Shown here one piece after another: positions 8,873-18,353 of a DNA stretch of 64,000 bases. The notes beneath the pieces are model-generated. The model saw nothing but the letters and a program-made list of their open reading frames with translations, was not told where the DNA came from and did no database searches. The position numbers and the translations under genes were made by a program. The stretch spans positions 124,001 to 188,000 of the forward strand of contig NZ_CANNGG010000005.1 in assembly GCF_947504135.1 (NCBI RefSeq), in the 5' to 3' direction. The DNA is from an uncultured Tenacibaculum sp. Its GTDB lineage: Bacteria > Bacteroidota > Bacteroidia > Flavobacteriales > Flavobacteriaceae. How positions within the stretch are numbered: position 1 is the stretch's first letter; every line of letters begins with the position of its first letter.

Positions 8873-10336
8873 ATGCTAAAACAAAGTTTACATCAAAAAT
8901 TACTTCAAAAATTATCTCCACAACAAATACAGTTGATGAAGTTAATTCAATTGCCTACGCAAGCTTTTGAAGAACGTTTGAAACAAGAAATTGAAGAAAA
9001 TCCTGCTTTAGATACAGGTAAAGATGAACCTGAGAATTTTGAAGATACTTTAGCCAACGATATTGATTATGATGATTCGGGCAATGAAAAGATTGATACC
9101 GATGACATTAATATTGATGAATATTTAAGTGACGACGAATATCCTAGTTATAAAACACAAACGAATAACTATTCATCAGACGATGAAGAAAAACAAGTTC
9201 CTTATGCGGCTGGTACTAGTTTTCATCAATCGTTAAACAATCAATTAAACACCTTTAGAATTGATGACGATGAACGTGCTATTGCCGAATTTTTAGTAGG
9301 TAGCATAGACGATAGTGGTTACATTCGTAGAGATATTATTGATTTAGTTGATGATTTGGCTTTTACTCAAAACATTTTTACTACGGAAGAAAAAGTTAAA
9401 GATGTTTTAGTCAATGTTGTTCAAAAACTAGACCCTACAGGTGTTGGAGCTTTAGACTTAAAAGAATGTTTGATTATTCAGTTAAAGTCGAAAACTGAAA
9501 CTGAAAGCAGAGCTTTAGCAATTCGAATTTTAGAAGAATCTTTCGATCATTTCGTAAAAAAACACTATCAAAAATTATTAGAAAAATATAATATTTCTGA
9601 AGAACAGCTTAAAGATGTTATTCATGAAATAAGTCGATTAAACCCAAAACCAGGGAGTTCTTATGCAGGCAATAATAAAATTGCTGAGCAAATAGTACCT
9701 GATTTTTCAATCAAAATTATTGATGGAAATTTAGATTTAACTTTAAACTCACGTAATGCTCCTGAATTACATGTTTCTAGAGAATATAACAATATGTTGA
9801 AGGGCTATCAAGATTCTAAAGAGAAAACCAAATCACAAAAAGATGCAGTGCTTTTTATCAAGCAAAAGTTAGATGCTGCAAAGTGGTTTATTGATGCTAT
9901 TAAACAGCGTCAACAAACACTTTTAGTAACGATGAATGCAATTATGCACCGTCAAGAAGAATATTTTTTAACAGGTGATGAGCGCAAGCTAAAACCTATG
10001 ATTTTAAAAGATATTGCTGATGAAATTAACATGGATGTATCTACGGTTTCTCGTGTAGCTAGCAGCAAATATGTATCTACCCCTTACGGAACGAAGTTAA
10101 TTAAGGATTTTTTCTCTGAGTCAATGAAAAACGACCAAGGAGAAGATGTTTCTACCAAAGAGATTAAAAAGATTTTAGAAACGGTTATAAGTGAAGAAGA
10201 CAAGCGTAAGCCTTTAACAGACGAAAAACTTTCTAAAATTTTAAAAGAGAAAGGATACCCTATTGCAAGAAGAACGGTAGCCAAATACAGAGAGCAATTA
10301 GACATTCCCGTTGCTCGTTTACGTAAAGAGATTTAA
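8873..10336 (+). CDS. rpoN: RNA polymerase sigma-54 factor
   Basis: The 487-residue product starts with the Gln/Leu-rich activator-interacting region (KLSPQQIQLMKLIQLP), then a very acidic linker rich in Asp/Glu around residues 50-110. The core-binding region, the helix-turn-helix (KDIADEINMDVSTVSRV) and the C-terminal RpoN box ARRTVAKYRE complete the family layout. Sigma-54 directs transcription from -24/-12 promoters and needs AAA+ activators, none of which are encoded nearby. The ATG at 8873 is chosen over the longer frame because the family begins close to this point and the promoter box precedes it. The next gene overlaps its stop codon by one base. Confidence 0.95.
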   Translation: MLKQSLHQKLLQKLSPQQIQLMKLIQLPTQAFEERLKQEIEENPALDTGKDEPENFEDTLANDIDYDDSGNEKIDTDDINIDEYLSDDEYPSYKTQTNNYSSDDEEKQVPYAAGTSFHQSLNNQLNTFRIDDDERAIAEFLVGSIDDSGYIRRDIIDLVDDLAFTQNIFTTEEKVKDVLVNVVQKLDPTGVGALDLKECLIIQLKSKTETESRALAIRILEESFDHFVKKHYQKLLEKYNISEEQLKDVIHEISRLNPKPGSSYAGNNKIAEQIVPDFSIKIIDGNLDLTLNSRNAPELHVSREYNNMLKGYQDSKEKTKSQKDAVLFIKQKLDAAKWFIDAIKQRQQTLLVTMNAIMHRQEEYFLTGDERKLKPMILKDIADEINMDVSTVSRVASSKYVSTPYGTKLIKDFFSESMKNDQGEDVSTKEIKKILETVISEEDKRKPLTDEKLSKILKEKGYPIARRTVAKYREQLDIPVARLRKEI

Positions 10337-10935
10337 TGCGTTGGCATAAATTCATATCTACCATATTACACCCTATTGTAATGCCTACTATAGGCATTCT
10401 TTTGTATTTTATATTTTCACCTATAGCACTCAATAAACAACAACAATTTACGGTTGTTTCTGTAGTGTTTGTTGCTACTTATCTAATTCCGCTGTTATTA
10501 CTTGTGTTTCTTAAATCCATCGGATATATAAAAACATTTAGAGTACATAGTATAGAAGAACGAAAGTTCCCAGTATTTTTAATGATGACTTTATTTATGC
10601 TCTTAGGAAAACTATTCTCGAATATGAGTATCGTTAAAGACTTAAGTTATTTATTCTACGGAACTGTTTTCGGACTTGGTTTTATTTATATGCTATTTCT
10701 GTTTAAAATAAAAGGAAGTCTACATTTATTATCTATGGGAATCGCTATCGGATACTTTTTACTATTTCAACAATTACAAGCAGTACAAATACTTCATCTT
10801 ATAACTATTTTAATATTGCTTTCTGGACTATTAGCAAGCTCTAGATTGCAATTAAAAGCTCACACGTTAAAAGAAGTGTATGTAGGCTTTTTTATTGGCT
10901 TATTTAGCCCTTTTTTAGCTTACTATATATTATAA
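10336..10935 (+). CDS. PAP2-like polytopic membrane protein
   Basis: The 199-residue protein has about six hydrophobic helices. The segment SSRLQLKAHTLKEVYVGFFIG resembles motif 3 of type 2 phosphatidic acid phosphatases (SR-x5-H-x3-[DE]V-x2-G). The motif 1 KxxxxxxRP is not obvious, although RKFPVF occurs in the middle of the protein. It may therefore be an inactive or highly diverged PAP2 member. Its ATG overlaps the rpoN TAA by one base, implying translational coupling. It ends six bases inside the opposite-strand gene at 10930. No substrate can be assigned. Confidence 0.65.
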   Translation: MRWHKFISTILHPIVMPTIGILLYFIFSPIALNKQQQFTVVSVVFVATYLIPLLLLVFLKSIGYIKTFRVHSIEERKFPVFLMMTLFMLLGKLFSNMSIVKDLSYLFYGTVFGLGFIYMLFLFKIKGSLHLLSMGIAIGYFLLFQQLQAVQILHLITILILLSGLLASSRLQLKAHTLKEVYVGFFIGLFSPFLAYYIL

Positions 10936-11598
10936 CAGATAGAAACTTAGCCCTACTTTAACTATTCTACTATCAATAGAATTACCATTTAGTGTCGCGT
11001 TTTTAAACATAGGGGTCAAACCGTAATACACATGAAAATTGAAAGTACCATAACCTACAGATAATGTTAAACCTGTTTGCCATTTATTATAGTTATTTAT
11101 ATTTGAAAAACTAAAATCTTGGTCTATCAACTTATATCGAAATTCATTAATTACATTATATATTATTTTAACTCCTGCATAAAACCTCCAGAAAGAATAA
11201 GTATTAGCATCGGAAGAACGCCATCTAAATTGAATGGGCATTTCTAGATTATGAAGTTTAATTTTATTTGAAGTTATGTCAGGATCCACCTCATAATTAC
11301 CATTATCTTTAATCACTTTCAAACCATGATCAAAAGAATCATAGCTGTACCCCATACCTATTGCAAAAGCAGTCTTTCCACTTCTATTAAATGGTATATC
11401 TTTCATATATCCCAATGCTAAACCATATGAGAAGCCTGTTTTCTCCAATTCGTTTGGCTGTTTCTGTATCAAGTTATAAGTTATATCAATATACAACTGA
11501 TCTTCAAGATATTTATCTCCTATGTTAAGAGAATCTCTTTGAGAAAAAGCATTAATAGAAAATAATGCAGCAAAAAAAATAAATACTATATCCTTCAT
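10930..11598 (-). CDS. PorT-like outer-membrane beta-barrel protein
   Basis: The 222-residue product has a signal peptide ending around INAFSQ and then alternating amphipathic strands ending in SFYLL, with an aromatic residue near the C-terminus, as in outer-membrane barrels. General pattern and size resemble the PorT/outer-membrane beta-barrel family common in Bacteroidota. Identity with the type IX secretion protein PorT/SprT itself is not supported, because that gene usually has other neighbours. It lies downstream of the exb cluster but is separated from it by a strong terminator, so it is probably transcribed on its own. Confidence 0.65.
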   Translation of the reverse strand: MKDIVFIFFAALFSINAFSQRDSLNIGDKYLEDQLYIDITYNLIQKQPNELEKTGFSYGLALGYMKDIPFNRSGKTAFAIGMGYSYDSFDHGLKVIKDNGNYEVDPDITSNKIKLHNLEMPIQFRWRSSDANTYSFWRFYAGVKIIYNVINEFRYKLIDQDFSFSNINNYNKWQTGLTLSVGYGTFNFHVYYGLTPMFKNATLNGNSIDSRIVKVGLSFYLL

Positions 11599-11635
11599 AA
11601 TAATTATGTAACGATAAAAATAATCTTTTTGTATA

Positions 11636-11664
11636 AAAAAAGAGCAATCAATTGATTGCTCTTT
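11636..11664 (-). terminator. Terminator of the exbB-exbD operon
   Basis: A long palindrome (core AAGAGCAATCA/TGATTGCTCTT) is flanked by A and T runs, so on the minus strand it ends in a T tract just after the last exbD gene. Confidence 0.9.
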
Positions 11665-11687
11665 TCTTGTTTATTTAAAAGTAATTA

Positions 11688-12158
11688 TTACTTATTAATT
11701 ACATTTCCTTTGTGAGTAGATAAACTTAGTTTAAGAGCATTAACATCTCTTAATTTCTCACGAATATCAGCTAATGTACCAACACTCGACTCTTTATCTG
11801 CTTTAATAGAAGTTGTCATAAATGGTACTTCTGCTTCAGAAACGTTGTCCCTTTCAAGATAAATAAAAGAAGGCACATCATCTGGTGTAGCAATCTTATC
11901 ATTTAACTGAATTCTATTATATCCTGTACCATACTTGGAGTCTTTGGCCTTACCAACATAAATTGTACTCACTAAACTTTTACGCTCAAGTTTTTTTACT
12001 TCACTTGCACTTGGTAAACGTGGTGAATCAATTAATAAATCTGTCTCTCTCATGGTAGTTGTAACCATGAAAAAGAATAATAACATGAAAACAATATCTG
12101 GTAAAGACGCCGTAGATAAAGCAGGCATTCCTTTCTTCTTTTTTCTAAACTTAGACAT
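11688..12158 (-). CDS. exbD: ExbD/TolR-family biopolymer transporter (second copy)
   Basis: This 156-residue protein has a basic cytoplasmic N-terminus, one transmembrane helix with the proton-path aspartate in LPDIVFMLLFFFMVTT (near residue 20-35), and a periplasmic domain. ExbD works with ExbB to couple proton flow to TonB-dependent uptake. It is the last gene of a four-gene cluster and follows another exbD by 18 bases. Flavobacteria often carry paired ExbD proteins of different length, perhaps forming a heteromer. The pairing is seen; the heteromer is inference. Confidence 0.9.
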   Translation of the reverse strand: MSKFRKKKKGMPALSTASLPDIVFMLLFFFMVTTTMRETDLLIDSPRLPSASEVKKLERKSLVSTIYVGKAKDSKYGTGYNRIQLNDKIATPDDVPSFIYLERDNVSEAEVPFMTTSIKADKESSVGTLADIREKLRDVNALKLSLSTHKGNVINK

Positions 12159-12176
12159 ACTCTTTATATTGTTTTA

Positions 12177-12803
12177 TTATTTAACATTTGTCGGATCAGT
12201 ATCTGAAATAATCTGAGGGTAACTCGTCTTAATATCTTCTACTTTCTTTCTTAAAGCCTGATCTTTTCTTGCACTATCAATAAAAGCCTTTTCAAGTTCA
12301 TCGAAACTCATACCATATTTCTCTTGGCATAATCTATTACGTAACTCAGTATATGCTCTTAACAATTCATTTTGAACAGAGACATAAGTACCATATTCTG
12401 TACCTCTATCACTTTCTACAGAAATAATTGCTTTGTTAGGGTGATCTGATGACTCTGGATCCTTCTCACCTTTACAATAGTCACAAGCTGCTCCAGCTTC
12501 TTTCCCTGGCATTGGGTTACCAATACCTCCACCATTATCTATAAACTTAATAGCTGCATCTTTTAAGTCTTTTAATTCCATAACTTCATTTTCAACTAAT
12601 AATTGATTGTTACGGTTTATACTAACTTGAAAGATGTTTTTTTCTTTAACTATTGGTGGTTCAACTTCAGTTTTTTCAGCTAATTTTTTTGGAATACCTG
12701 AATCCACATCCATCGTTGTTGTTACAAGGAAAAAGATAAGTAGCAAGAAGGCAATATCTGCCATCGAACCTGCATTAATTTCTGGGTTTTCTCTTCTTGC
12801 CAT
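12177..12803 (-). CDS. exbD: ExbD-family protein with cysteine-bearing insertion
   Basis: At 208 residues this ExbD is much longer than the ~140-residue norm. The TM helix with its aspartate (SMADIAFLLLIFFLVTTTMD) is near the N-terminus. The periplasmic part carries an extra Gly/Pro-rich loop with a CDYCKG (CxxC) motif, followed by an extended helical C-terminus that holds one more Cys (RNRLCQEKYG). In the periplasm the CxxC could form a disulfide. It sits between a small membrane-protein gene and the second exbD with gaps of 6 and 18 bases, so it is in the same operon. Confidence 0.88.
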   Translation of the reverse strand: MARRENPEINAGSMADIAFLLLIFFLVTTTMDVDSGIPKKLAEKTEVEPPIVKEKNIFQVSINRNNQLLVENEVMELKDLKDAAIKFIDNGGGIGNPMPGKEAGAACDYCKGEKDPESSDHPNKAIISVESDRGTEYGTYVSVQNELLRAYTELRNRLCQEKYGMSFDELEKAFIDSARKDQALRKKVEDIKTSYPQIISDTDPTNVK

Positions 12804-12809
12804 AATAAT

Positions 12810-13253
12810 CTATGATTTAACTAATCCTTTTAATAAATCCCACACGAAGAAACCTCCTGCGATCACTATTAAGATAACACTTAACCAAATACCTGTACTT
12901 GTATTTTTAGACACACTACTACCAGCTTCAGCTACAACTTCATTAGTAGCTCCTAAAACTTGTCCATCACTAGCTAATATGTATGAGATTACTAATAAAA
13001 CTCCCATTCCTAACAAACCAAGCAAAGCTTTTTTCAATGCTGCTGGGTTTTTAAACAAACTCAAAATAGAAGCTAATACTGTTACACCTGCTGTTAAACC
13101 TAGTAATACAAGAGAGTAGGTTACTAGTGGAGAAACAGCATCTGATATTGCAACAGGATCTTCTGCATCAGCTCCCATAACAACCATAAATAAGACTATA
13201 CCTACAAGAGAGAGTAATGCAACTAATATTGTTATTAATTTATTGTTTTTCAT
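12810..13253 (-). CDS. Small membrane protein of the exb cluster, unknown function
   Basis: The 147-residue protein has about four hydrophobic helices: near the N-terminus (LITILVALLSLVGIVLFMVV), around residues 45-65, 75-92 and 120-138. It carries no recognised catalytic motif. It lies seven bases after exbB and six bases before the long exbD, so it is embedded in the energising operon. Its conserved position suggests an accessory subunit of the ExbB-ExbD complex, but the sequence gives no mechanism. Confidence 0.7.
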   Translation of the reverse strand: MKNNKLITILVALLSLVGIVLFMVVMGADAEDPVAISDAVSPLVTYSLVLLGLTAGVTVLASILSLFKNPAALKKALLGLLGMGVLLVISYILASDGQVLGATNEVVAEAGSSVSKNTSTGIWLSVILIVIAGGFFVWDLLKGLVKS

Positions 13254-13260
13254 ACTTCTA

Positions 13261-13989
13261 TTATTTTTTATACTTAGCTAATAAGTCGATTAAAGAGATA
13301 GAAGCATCTTCCATATTGTTTACAATACTGTCTACTTTAGAAATAATGTAGTTATAAAAAATTTGTAAAATAATTGCAACAATAAGACCAAATACCGTAG
13401 TTAAAAGTGCTACTTTAATACCTGTTGCTACTACTGCTGGTGAAATATCATTTGCAACTGCAATCGAATCAAAAGCTCCAATCATACCAATTACAGTTCC
13501 CATAAATCCTAACATTGGTGCTAAAGCAATAAATAATGAAATCCAAGAAATATTTTTTTCTAATAATCCCATTTGTACTCCTCCATATCCTACTACAGCT
13601 TTTTCAGCAGCCTCTAAACCTTCATCTGCTCTTTCTAAACCTTGATAAAAGATTGAAGCAACAGGTCCTTTTGTATTTCTACAAACTTCTTTTGCAGCCT
13701 CTACTCCTCCTGAGCTTAAAGCTTCATCAACACTAGCAACTAATTTTTTAGTATTGGTTGTAGCCATATTTAAATAAATAATTCTCTCAATTGCGATAGC
13801 TAAACCTAAAATCAAAGCTACTAATACAATTCCCATAAAACCTGGTCCTCCATCAATAAAATATCTTTTTAAAATTTGGTGGAAAGTTTCTGATCCTTCT
13901 GCCGCCGCTGCGTCTTGAGCATAAGTTGATTGAATAGCTCCTAAAAACATAAATCCTGCAATAGTTAGGATATTTACTACTTTTTTCAT
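13261..13989 (-). CDS. exbB: MotA/TolQ/ExbB proton channel family protein
   Basis: The 242-residue product begins with a signal-peptide-like helix ending near TYAQDAAAAEG. It then has a TM helix (MGIVLVALILGLAIAIERII) and a cytoplasmic helical region. The conserved ExbB/TolQ block ISLFIALAPMLGFMGTVIGM precedes the last TM helix (VALLTTVFGLIVAIILQIFY). ExbB forms the pentameric proton channel around ExbD. It is the first gene of the cluster exbB-membrane protein-exbD-exbD. A 250-base AT-rich gap upstream contains an ACTTATTT/AAATAAGT inverted repeat (14049-14070) and only approximate promoter boxes. Confidence 0.93.
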   Translation of the reverse strand: MKKVVNILTIAGFMFLGAIQSTYAQDAAAAEGSETFHQILKRYFIDGGPGFMGIVLVALILGLAIAIERIIYLNMATTNTKKLVASVDEALSSGGVEAAKEVCRNTKGPVASIFYQGLERADEGLEAAEKAVVGYGGVQMGLLEKNISWISLFIALAPMLGFMGTVIGMIGAFDSIAVANDISPAVVATGIKVALLTTVFGLIVAIILQIFYNYIISKVDSIVNNMEDASISLIDLLAKYKK

Positions 13990-14242
13990 TTTGTTATAAT
14001 TAATTTTAAATAGTTAACGGGTTAAAAATACAAATTTTACTGCTAAAAACTTATTTTTTTACAAATAAGTAATTCTTTTCTTGTACTTATTACGTTTTTA
14101 AATTTTTCAGAGTGGCAAGTAACAAAAAAATGTTGGTAGATTAAAAAAAATCTCTAGTATTTATACTACTAAGCTTTTTTTTAACGCTTTCCCTTAGTAA
14201 TTCAAGTAGTTACAACTGTAAATTTAACGATTTATTTACAAT

Positions 14243-15274
14243 TTAAGCCATTTCTCCCCTAAGAGATTTCTCAAAATAATGCTTAAATTCTTCTTTTGAC
14301 AGCTCTTCTCCTAACAAATACATCATTTTTGCTATTGCTGTTTCAGTAGTAATATCCTTACCGTCAACAATTCCAATGCGTTTCAATTCAGAACTTGTTT
14401 CATAATGTCCTAAAATAACACTTCCTCCTGTACATTGAGTTACATTAACAATATATATACCTCTTTTTACAGCATACTCAAGTAAATCAACAAACCATTT
14501 TTCGGTAGGAGCATTTCCTGATCCATATGTTTCTAAGATAATTCCTTTTAAATCTGGAATGTTCATAAAACTTCTTACTACCGATTCTGTAATGCCTGGG
14601 AATAGTTTTAAAATTGCTACATGATTATCTAAATTCTTTCTTACCACCAAATCTTTGTCTCCCTCATTAGATTTTAATAGTAACGGATAACTAAAGTTTA
14701 AATGCACTCCACTCTCTGCCAAAGGCGGATAATTCATCGAGGCAAATGCTTCAAATTGTTCTGCATTTATTTTAGTAGTTCTATTAGCTCTATACAGTTT
14801 ATATTCAAAGTACAACCCTACTTCTTGTATTACTGGCTTGCCATTTTCATAGGCTGATGCTACTTGAATCGAGGTTATTAAATTTTCTTTAGCATCGGTA
14901 CGTAAATCTCCTATAGGCAACTGCGATCCTGTAAAGATCACAGGTTTTTGTAGGTTTTCAAACATAAAACTAATTGCTGATGAAGTATACGACATCGTGT
15001 CTGACCCTGTTAGCACAACAAATCCGTCAAACTTGTCATAATTATCAGAAATTATATCTGCTATTTGAATATAATACTCCACACTCATGTTTGATGAATC
15101 AATCGGCTCATCAAAAGAAACAGTAGAAATTTCGCAGTTTAATTGTTGTAATTCTGGAATCTTACTAGAAATTTGACTAAAATCGAAAGCTTTTAAAGCT
15201 CCAGTGTTATAATCCTTAACCATACCAATGGTTCCTCCTGTATAAACTATTAAAATTTTAGGTTGTGTTGCCAT
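14243..15274 (-). CDS. ansA: Type I L-asparaginase
   Basis: The 343-residue protein has both catalytic-threonine motifs of the asparaginase fold: VYTGGTIGM near residue 12 and VVLTGSDTMSYTSSAISFM in the middle. TGSQLPIGDLRTDAKEN is also typical of the cytoplasmic AnsA type. There is no signal peptide, so it acts in the cytoplasm, converting asparagine to aspartate and ammonia. It is monocistronic, divergent from the Zn-peptidase gene, with 94 bases between them. Confidence 0.94.
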   Translation of the reverse strand: MATQPKILIVYTGGTIGMVKDYNTGALKAFDFSQISSKIPELQQLNCEISTVSFDEPIDSSNMSVEYYIQIADIISDNYDKFDGFVVLTGSDTMSYTSSAISFMFENLQKPVIFTGSQLPIGDLRTDAKENLITSIQVASAYENGKPVIQEVGLYFEYKLYRANRTTKINAEQFEAFASMNYPPLAESGVHLNFSYPLLLKSNEGDKDLVVRKNLDNHVAILKLFPGITESVVRSFMNIPDLKGIILETYGSGNAPTEKWFVDLLEYAVKRGIYIVNVTQCTGGSVILGHYETSSELKRIGIVDGKDITTETAIAKMMYLLGEELSKEEFKHYFEKSLRGEMA

Positions 15275-15368
15275 TTTGACATTTTTAATTTCCTTAACTA
15301 ATTTGGAATAATTTATGTTGTAAATTTATCTAGCAAAAATGATACAAAATTTTAAAACTATATAAATT

Positions 15369-16067
15369 ATGATTGGATTTTATGTACTGATAGGTATAAT
15401 ATCTTTATTCAGTTGGTTAGTTAGTAACACTTTACAACGTAAATTTAAAAAATACTCGCAAGTTCACTTACGTAATGGAATGAGCGGAGCAGAAATTGCT
15501 AAAAAAATGCTAGCAGACCACGGTATTTATGATGTACAAGTAATTTCTACCCCTGGTAGACTTACCGACCATTACAACCCTCAAAACAAAACCGTTAATT
15601 TAAGTGAAGCTGTATACAACCAACGTAATGCTGCTGCAGCGGCTGTTGCTGCACACGAAGTTGGACACGCTGTACAACATGCCACTGCTTATCAGTACTT
15701 ACAAATGCGCTCTAAACTTGTACCTATGGTAAGTATTACTTCTCGTTTCTCTCAATGGATGGTAATTGGTGGTATTGCTTTTGGTGCTGCCTCTGGAAGC
15801 ACAGGTATTGGTTTTTACATCGCATTAGCTGGTTTGGCTTTTATGGCTTTAGGTACAATTTTTAGTTTTGTTACTTTACCTGTGGAATATGACGCAAGTA
15901 ATAGAGCTTTAGCTTGGCTAGAAAACAAGAACATGGTAACTCGTGAAGAGCTAGCAGGATCAAAAGATTCTTTAAAATGGGCTGCAAGAACATACTTAGT
16001 AGCTGCGCTCGGTTCTTTGGCAATGCTTTTATATTGGGCCTTACAAGTTTTAGGAAATAGGGATTAA
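15369..16067 (+). CDS. YugP-type membrane zinc metallopeptidase
   Basis: The 232-residue protein begins with a TM helix, followed by GMSGAEIAKKMLADHGI and the zinc-binding motif AAHEVGHAVQHA near residue 97. Two or three further TM helices follow, with VTLPVEYDASNRALAWL between them. This is the Zn-peptidase family represented by B. subtilis YugP. Its substrates are unknown. The active site is intact. It converges on lepA and shares a bidirectional terminator with it. Confidence 0.88.
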   Translation: MIGFYVLIGIISLFSWLVSNTLQRKFKKYSQVHLRNGMSGAEIAKKMLADHGIYDVQVISTPGRLTDHYNPQNKTVNLSEAVYNQRNAAAAAVAAHEVGHAVQHATAYQYLQMRSKLVPMVSITSRFSQWMVIGGIAFGAASGSTGIGFYIALAGLAFMALGTIFSFVTLPVEYDASNRALAWLENKNMVTREELAGSKDSLKWAARTYLVAALGSLAMLLYWALQVLGNRD

Positions 16068-16109
16068 AATTCAATGTAACAATTTGGAAATTTGATAATA
16101 CAATAATTA

Positions 16110-16145
16110 AAAAAACCGTTTTGATTTCATCAAAACGGTTTTTTT
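16110..16145. terminator. Bidirectional terminator between the Zn-peptidase gene and lepA
   Basis: A near-perfect 15-bp stem (core AACCGTTTTGAT/ATCAAAACGGTT, loop TTC at 16126-16128) is flanked by A and T runs. It can terminate both converging genes. Confidence 0.92.
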
Positions 16146-16181
16146 CTATGTTCTTGTCTATCTTTACTAATTTCTAAAAAA

Positions 16182-17978
16182 CTAGTCATTCAACTTCAAC
16201 ACTGCCATAAACGCTTGCTGTGGAATTTCTACATTTCCTACTTGACGCATACGTTTTTTACCTTTCTTTTGTTTTTCTAAAAGCTTACGTTTACGTGAAA
16301 TATCTCCTCCGTAACACTTAGCTGTCACATCCTTACGTAAAGCTTTTACGGTTTCACGAGCTATAATTTTTGCTCCAATAGCTGCCTGAATTGGAATATC
16401 AAACTGTTGACGTGGAATCAGTTCTTTTAACTTTTCACAAATACGTTTTCCTATTGAATACGCATTACTATCGTGTAATAGAGCTGAAAGCGCATCAACT
16501 ATTTGCCCATTAAGTAACATATCTACACGAACTAACTTCGACTTTTGCATTCCTATTGGATGGTAATCGAACGATGCATAACCTTTAGATACCGTTTTTA
16601 ATCTATCATAAAAATCAAAAACAATTTCTGCCAATGGCATATCAAAAATTAATTCAACTCGCTCTGGAGTTAAATAGGTTTGATTTACAATCTGTCCTCT
16701 TTTTTCAATACAAAGTGACATTACTTGTCCTACAAAATCAGCCTTGGTAATGATTGAAGCTTTGATAAATGGTTCTTCCACCCTATCTAACTTTGATGGA
16801 TCTGGTAAATCTGATGGGTTATTCACTATAATAACCTCATCAGGATTTTTCTTCGTGAATGCATGGTAACTTACGTTAGGAACCGTAGTAATTACCGTCA
16901 TATTAAATTCACGTTCTAGACGCTCTTGAATAATTTCCATGTGTAACATTCCTAAGAATCCACATCGGAAACCAAAACCAAGTGCTGCTGAACTTTCTGG
17001 TTGAAAAACTAAGGAAGCATCATTTAATTGTAGCTTTTCCATTGAAGCACGTAGCTCCTCGTAATCTTCAGTATCTACAGGGTAAATTCCTGCGAATACC
17101 ATTGGTTTTACATCTTCAAACCCTTCAATTCTATCTGTAGTTGGATTGGCAAAATCGGTAATAGTATCTCCTACTTTTACTTCCTTCGCTGCTTTAATTC
17201 CTGTAATTAAATAGCCTACATCTCCAGTTTTAATTTCGTTTTTTACAACTTGACTTAGTTTTAAGGTCCCTACCTCATCGGCTCCATACTGTCTACCTGT
17301 AGCCATAAACTTTATTTGTTGATTCTTTTTAATAGAACCATCAATTACTCTAAAGTAGGTTTCAATTCCACGATACGAATTGTATACTGAATCAAAAATC
17401 AATGCTTTTAAAGGTGCATCGGGATTTCCACTCGGTGCAGGAATTTTTTCAATAATTGCCTTTAAAATATTATCTACTCCAAAACCTGTTTTTCCACTTG
17501 CGTGAATTACATCTTCTGGCTCACACCCTAATAAATCTACAATATCATCTGTTACTTCCTCTGGGTTTGCTGAAGGTAAATCTACTTTATTTAATACTGG
17601 AATAATTTCCAAATCATTTTCTAACGCTAGGTATAAGTTAGAAATAGTTTGTGCTTGTATACTTTGTGCTGCATCTACAATTAGCAATGCTCCTTCACAT
17701 GCTGCAATAGAACGAGAAACTTCATAAGAAAAATCTACGTGACCAGGAGTGTCAATTAGGTTTAATATATAATCTTCACCTTCATAAACATAGTCCATCT
17801 GAATAGCGTGTGATTTAATGGTAATTCCACGTTCACGTTCTAAATCCATGTTATCAAGTAACTGATTTTGTTTTTCACGCTCAGTAACCGACCCTGTATA
17901 GTCTAACAATCTGTCTGCAAGGGTACTTTTACCATGATCAATATGTGCAATTATGCAAAAATTTCTAATGTTCTTCAT
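16182..17978 (-). CDS. lepA: Elongation factor 4 (LepA)
   Basis: The 598-residue translational GTPase starts with [20 protein letters not shown] (G1). It also has [12 protein letters not shown] (G2), [17 protein letters not shown] (G3) and NKVDLPSA (G4), and then domains II, III, V and the LepA-specific C-terminal domain ([18 protein letters not shown]). EF4 binds stalled or mistranslocated ribosomes. Length is typical (about 598 residues). A consensus promoter lies about 105 bases upstream, giving a leader of roughly 100 bases. Confidence 0.97.
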   Translation of the reverse strand: MKNIRNFCIIAHIDHGKSTLADRLLDYTGSVTEREKQNQLLDNMDLERERGITIKSHAIQMDYVYEGEDYILNLIDTPGHVDFSYEVSRSIAACEGALLIVDAAQSIQAQTISNLYLALENDLEIIPVLNKVDLPSANPEEVTDDIVDLLGCEPEDVIHASGKTGFGVDNILKAIIEKIPAPSGNPDAPLKALIFDSVYNSYRGIETYFRVIDGSIKKNQQIKFMATGRQYGADEVGTLKLSQVVKNEIKTGDVGYLITGIKAAKEVKVGDTITDFANPTTDRIEGFEDVKPMVFAGIYPVDTEDYEELRASMEKLQLNDASLVFQPESSAALGFGFRCGFLGMLHMEIIQERLEREFNMTVITTVPNVSYHAFTKKNPDEVIIVNNPSDLPDPSKLDRVEEPFIKASIITKADFVGQVMSLCIEKRGQIVNQTYLTPERVELIFDMPLAEIVFDFYDRLKTVSKGYASFDYHPIGMQKSKLVRVDMLLNGQIVDALSALLHDSNAYSIGKRICEKLKELIPRQQFDIPIQAAIGAKIIARETVKALRKDVTAKCYGGDISRKRKLLEKQKKGKKRMRQVGNVEIPQQAFMAVLKLND

Positions 17979-18084
17979 TCAATGTAAAGTTTCTCAAGCC
18001 ATTTCTAAACATCTAACATAAACTTTTATTAGCTCAATATATAGAATGGATTCATTCGTCGTAATTCTAACTACTTGTAATTTG

Positions 18085-18115
18085 CAAAGATACTTTATTT
18101 GCAGGCTACTACAAA
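18085..18115 (-). promoter_or_regulatory. Consensus promoter for lepA
   Basis: On the minus strand TTTG (18115-18112) and TATCTTTG (18092-18085) are separated by exactly 19 bases. This is one of the best Bacteroidota promoter matches in the window. Confidence 0.8.
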
Positions 18116-18145
18116 CAAAATAAATAGCGAAAATTATACTCTTAT

Positions 18146-18343
18146 TTAGGTAAGCATACTACCACATATACCTAATCCGATTATCAGATACAAAACAGCT
18201 AGTATATAAAATATTTTTGAAGCTGTTTTACTTTTTTTTCTAATAGCTGCTCCAATAACAGCTAGTAACACGGGTGGACCAAACATAATTAAACCTATAA
18301 TTACGAATAAACCTGAAAGATCGCCTACTTCTAAAAATACCAT
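18146..18343 (-). CDS. Small two-helix membrane protein
   Basis: The 65-residue product has two hydrophobic helices: about residues 10-32 (with a GPPVLLAVIGA segment) and about 43-62. A basic hairpin RKKSKTASK lies between them. No family is recognised. It starts ten bases after the radical SAM gene ends, so it is the third gene of the Lgt-like / radical SAM operon and may be a membrane partner of that pathway. It lacks a lipobox. Confidence 0.6.
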   Translation of the reverse strand: MVFLEVGDLSGLFVIIGLIMFGPPVLLAVIGAAIRKKSKTASKIFYILAVLYLIIGLGICGSMLT

Positions 18344-18353
18344 ATCCTTTTTC

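Noticed and set aside
10930..11598. Bona fide PorT/SprT of the type IX secretion system
   Set aside because: It is only generally similar in size and barrel pattern; gene context is an exb cluster rather than the usual porT neighbourhood.
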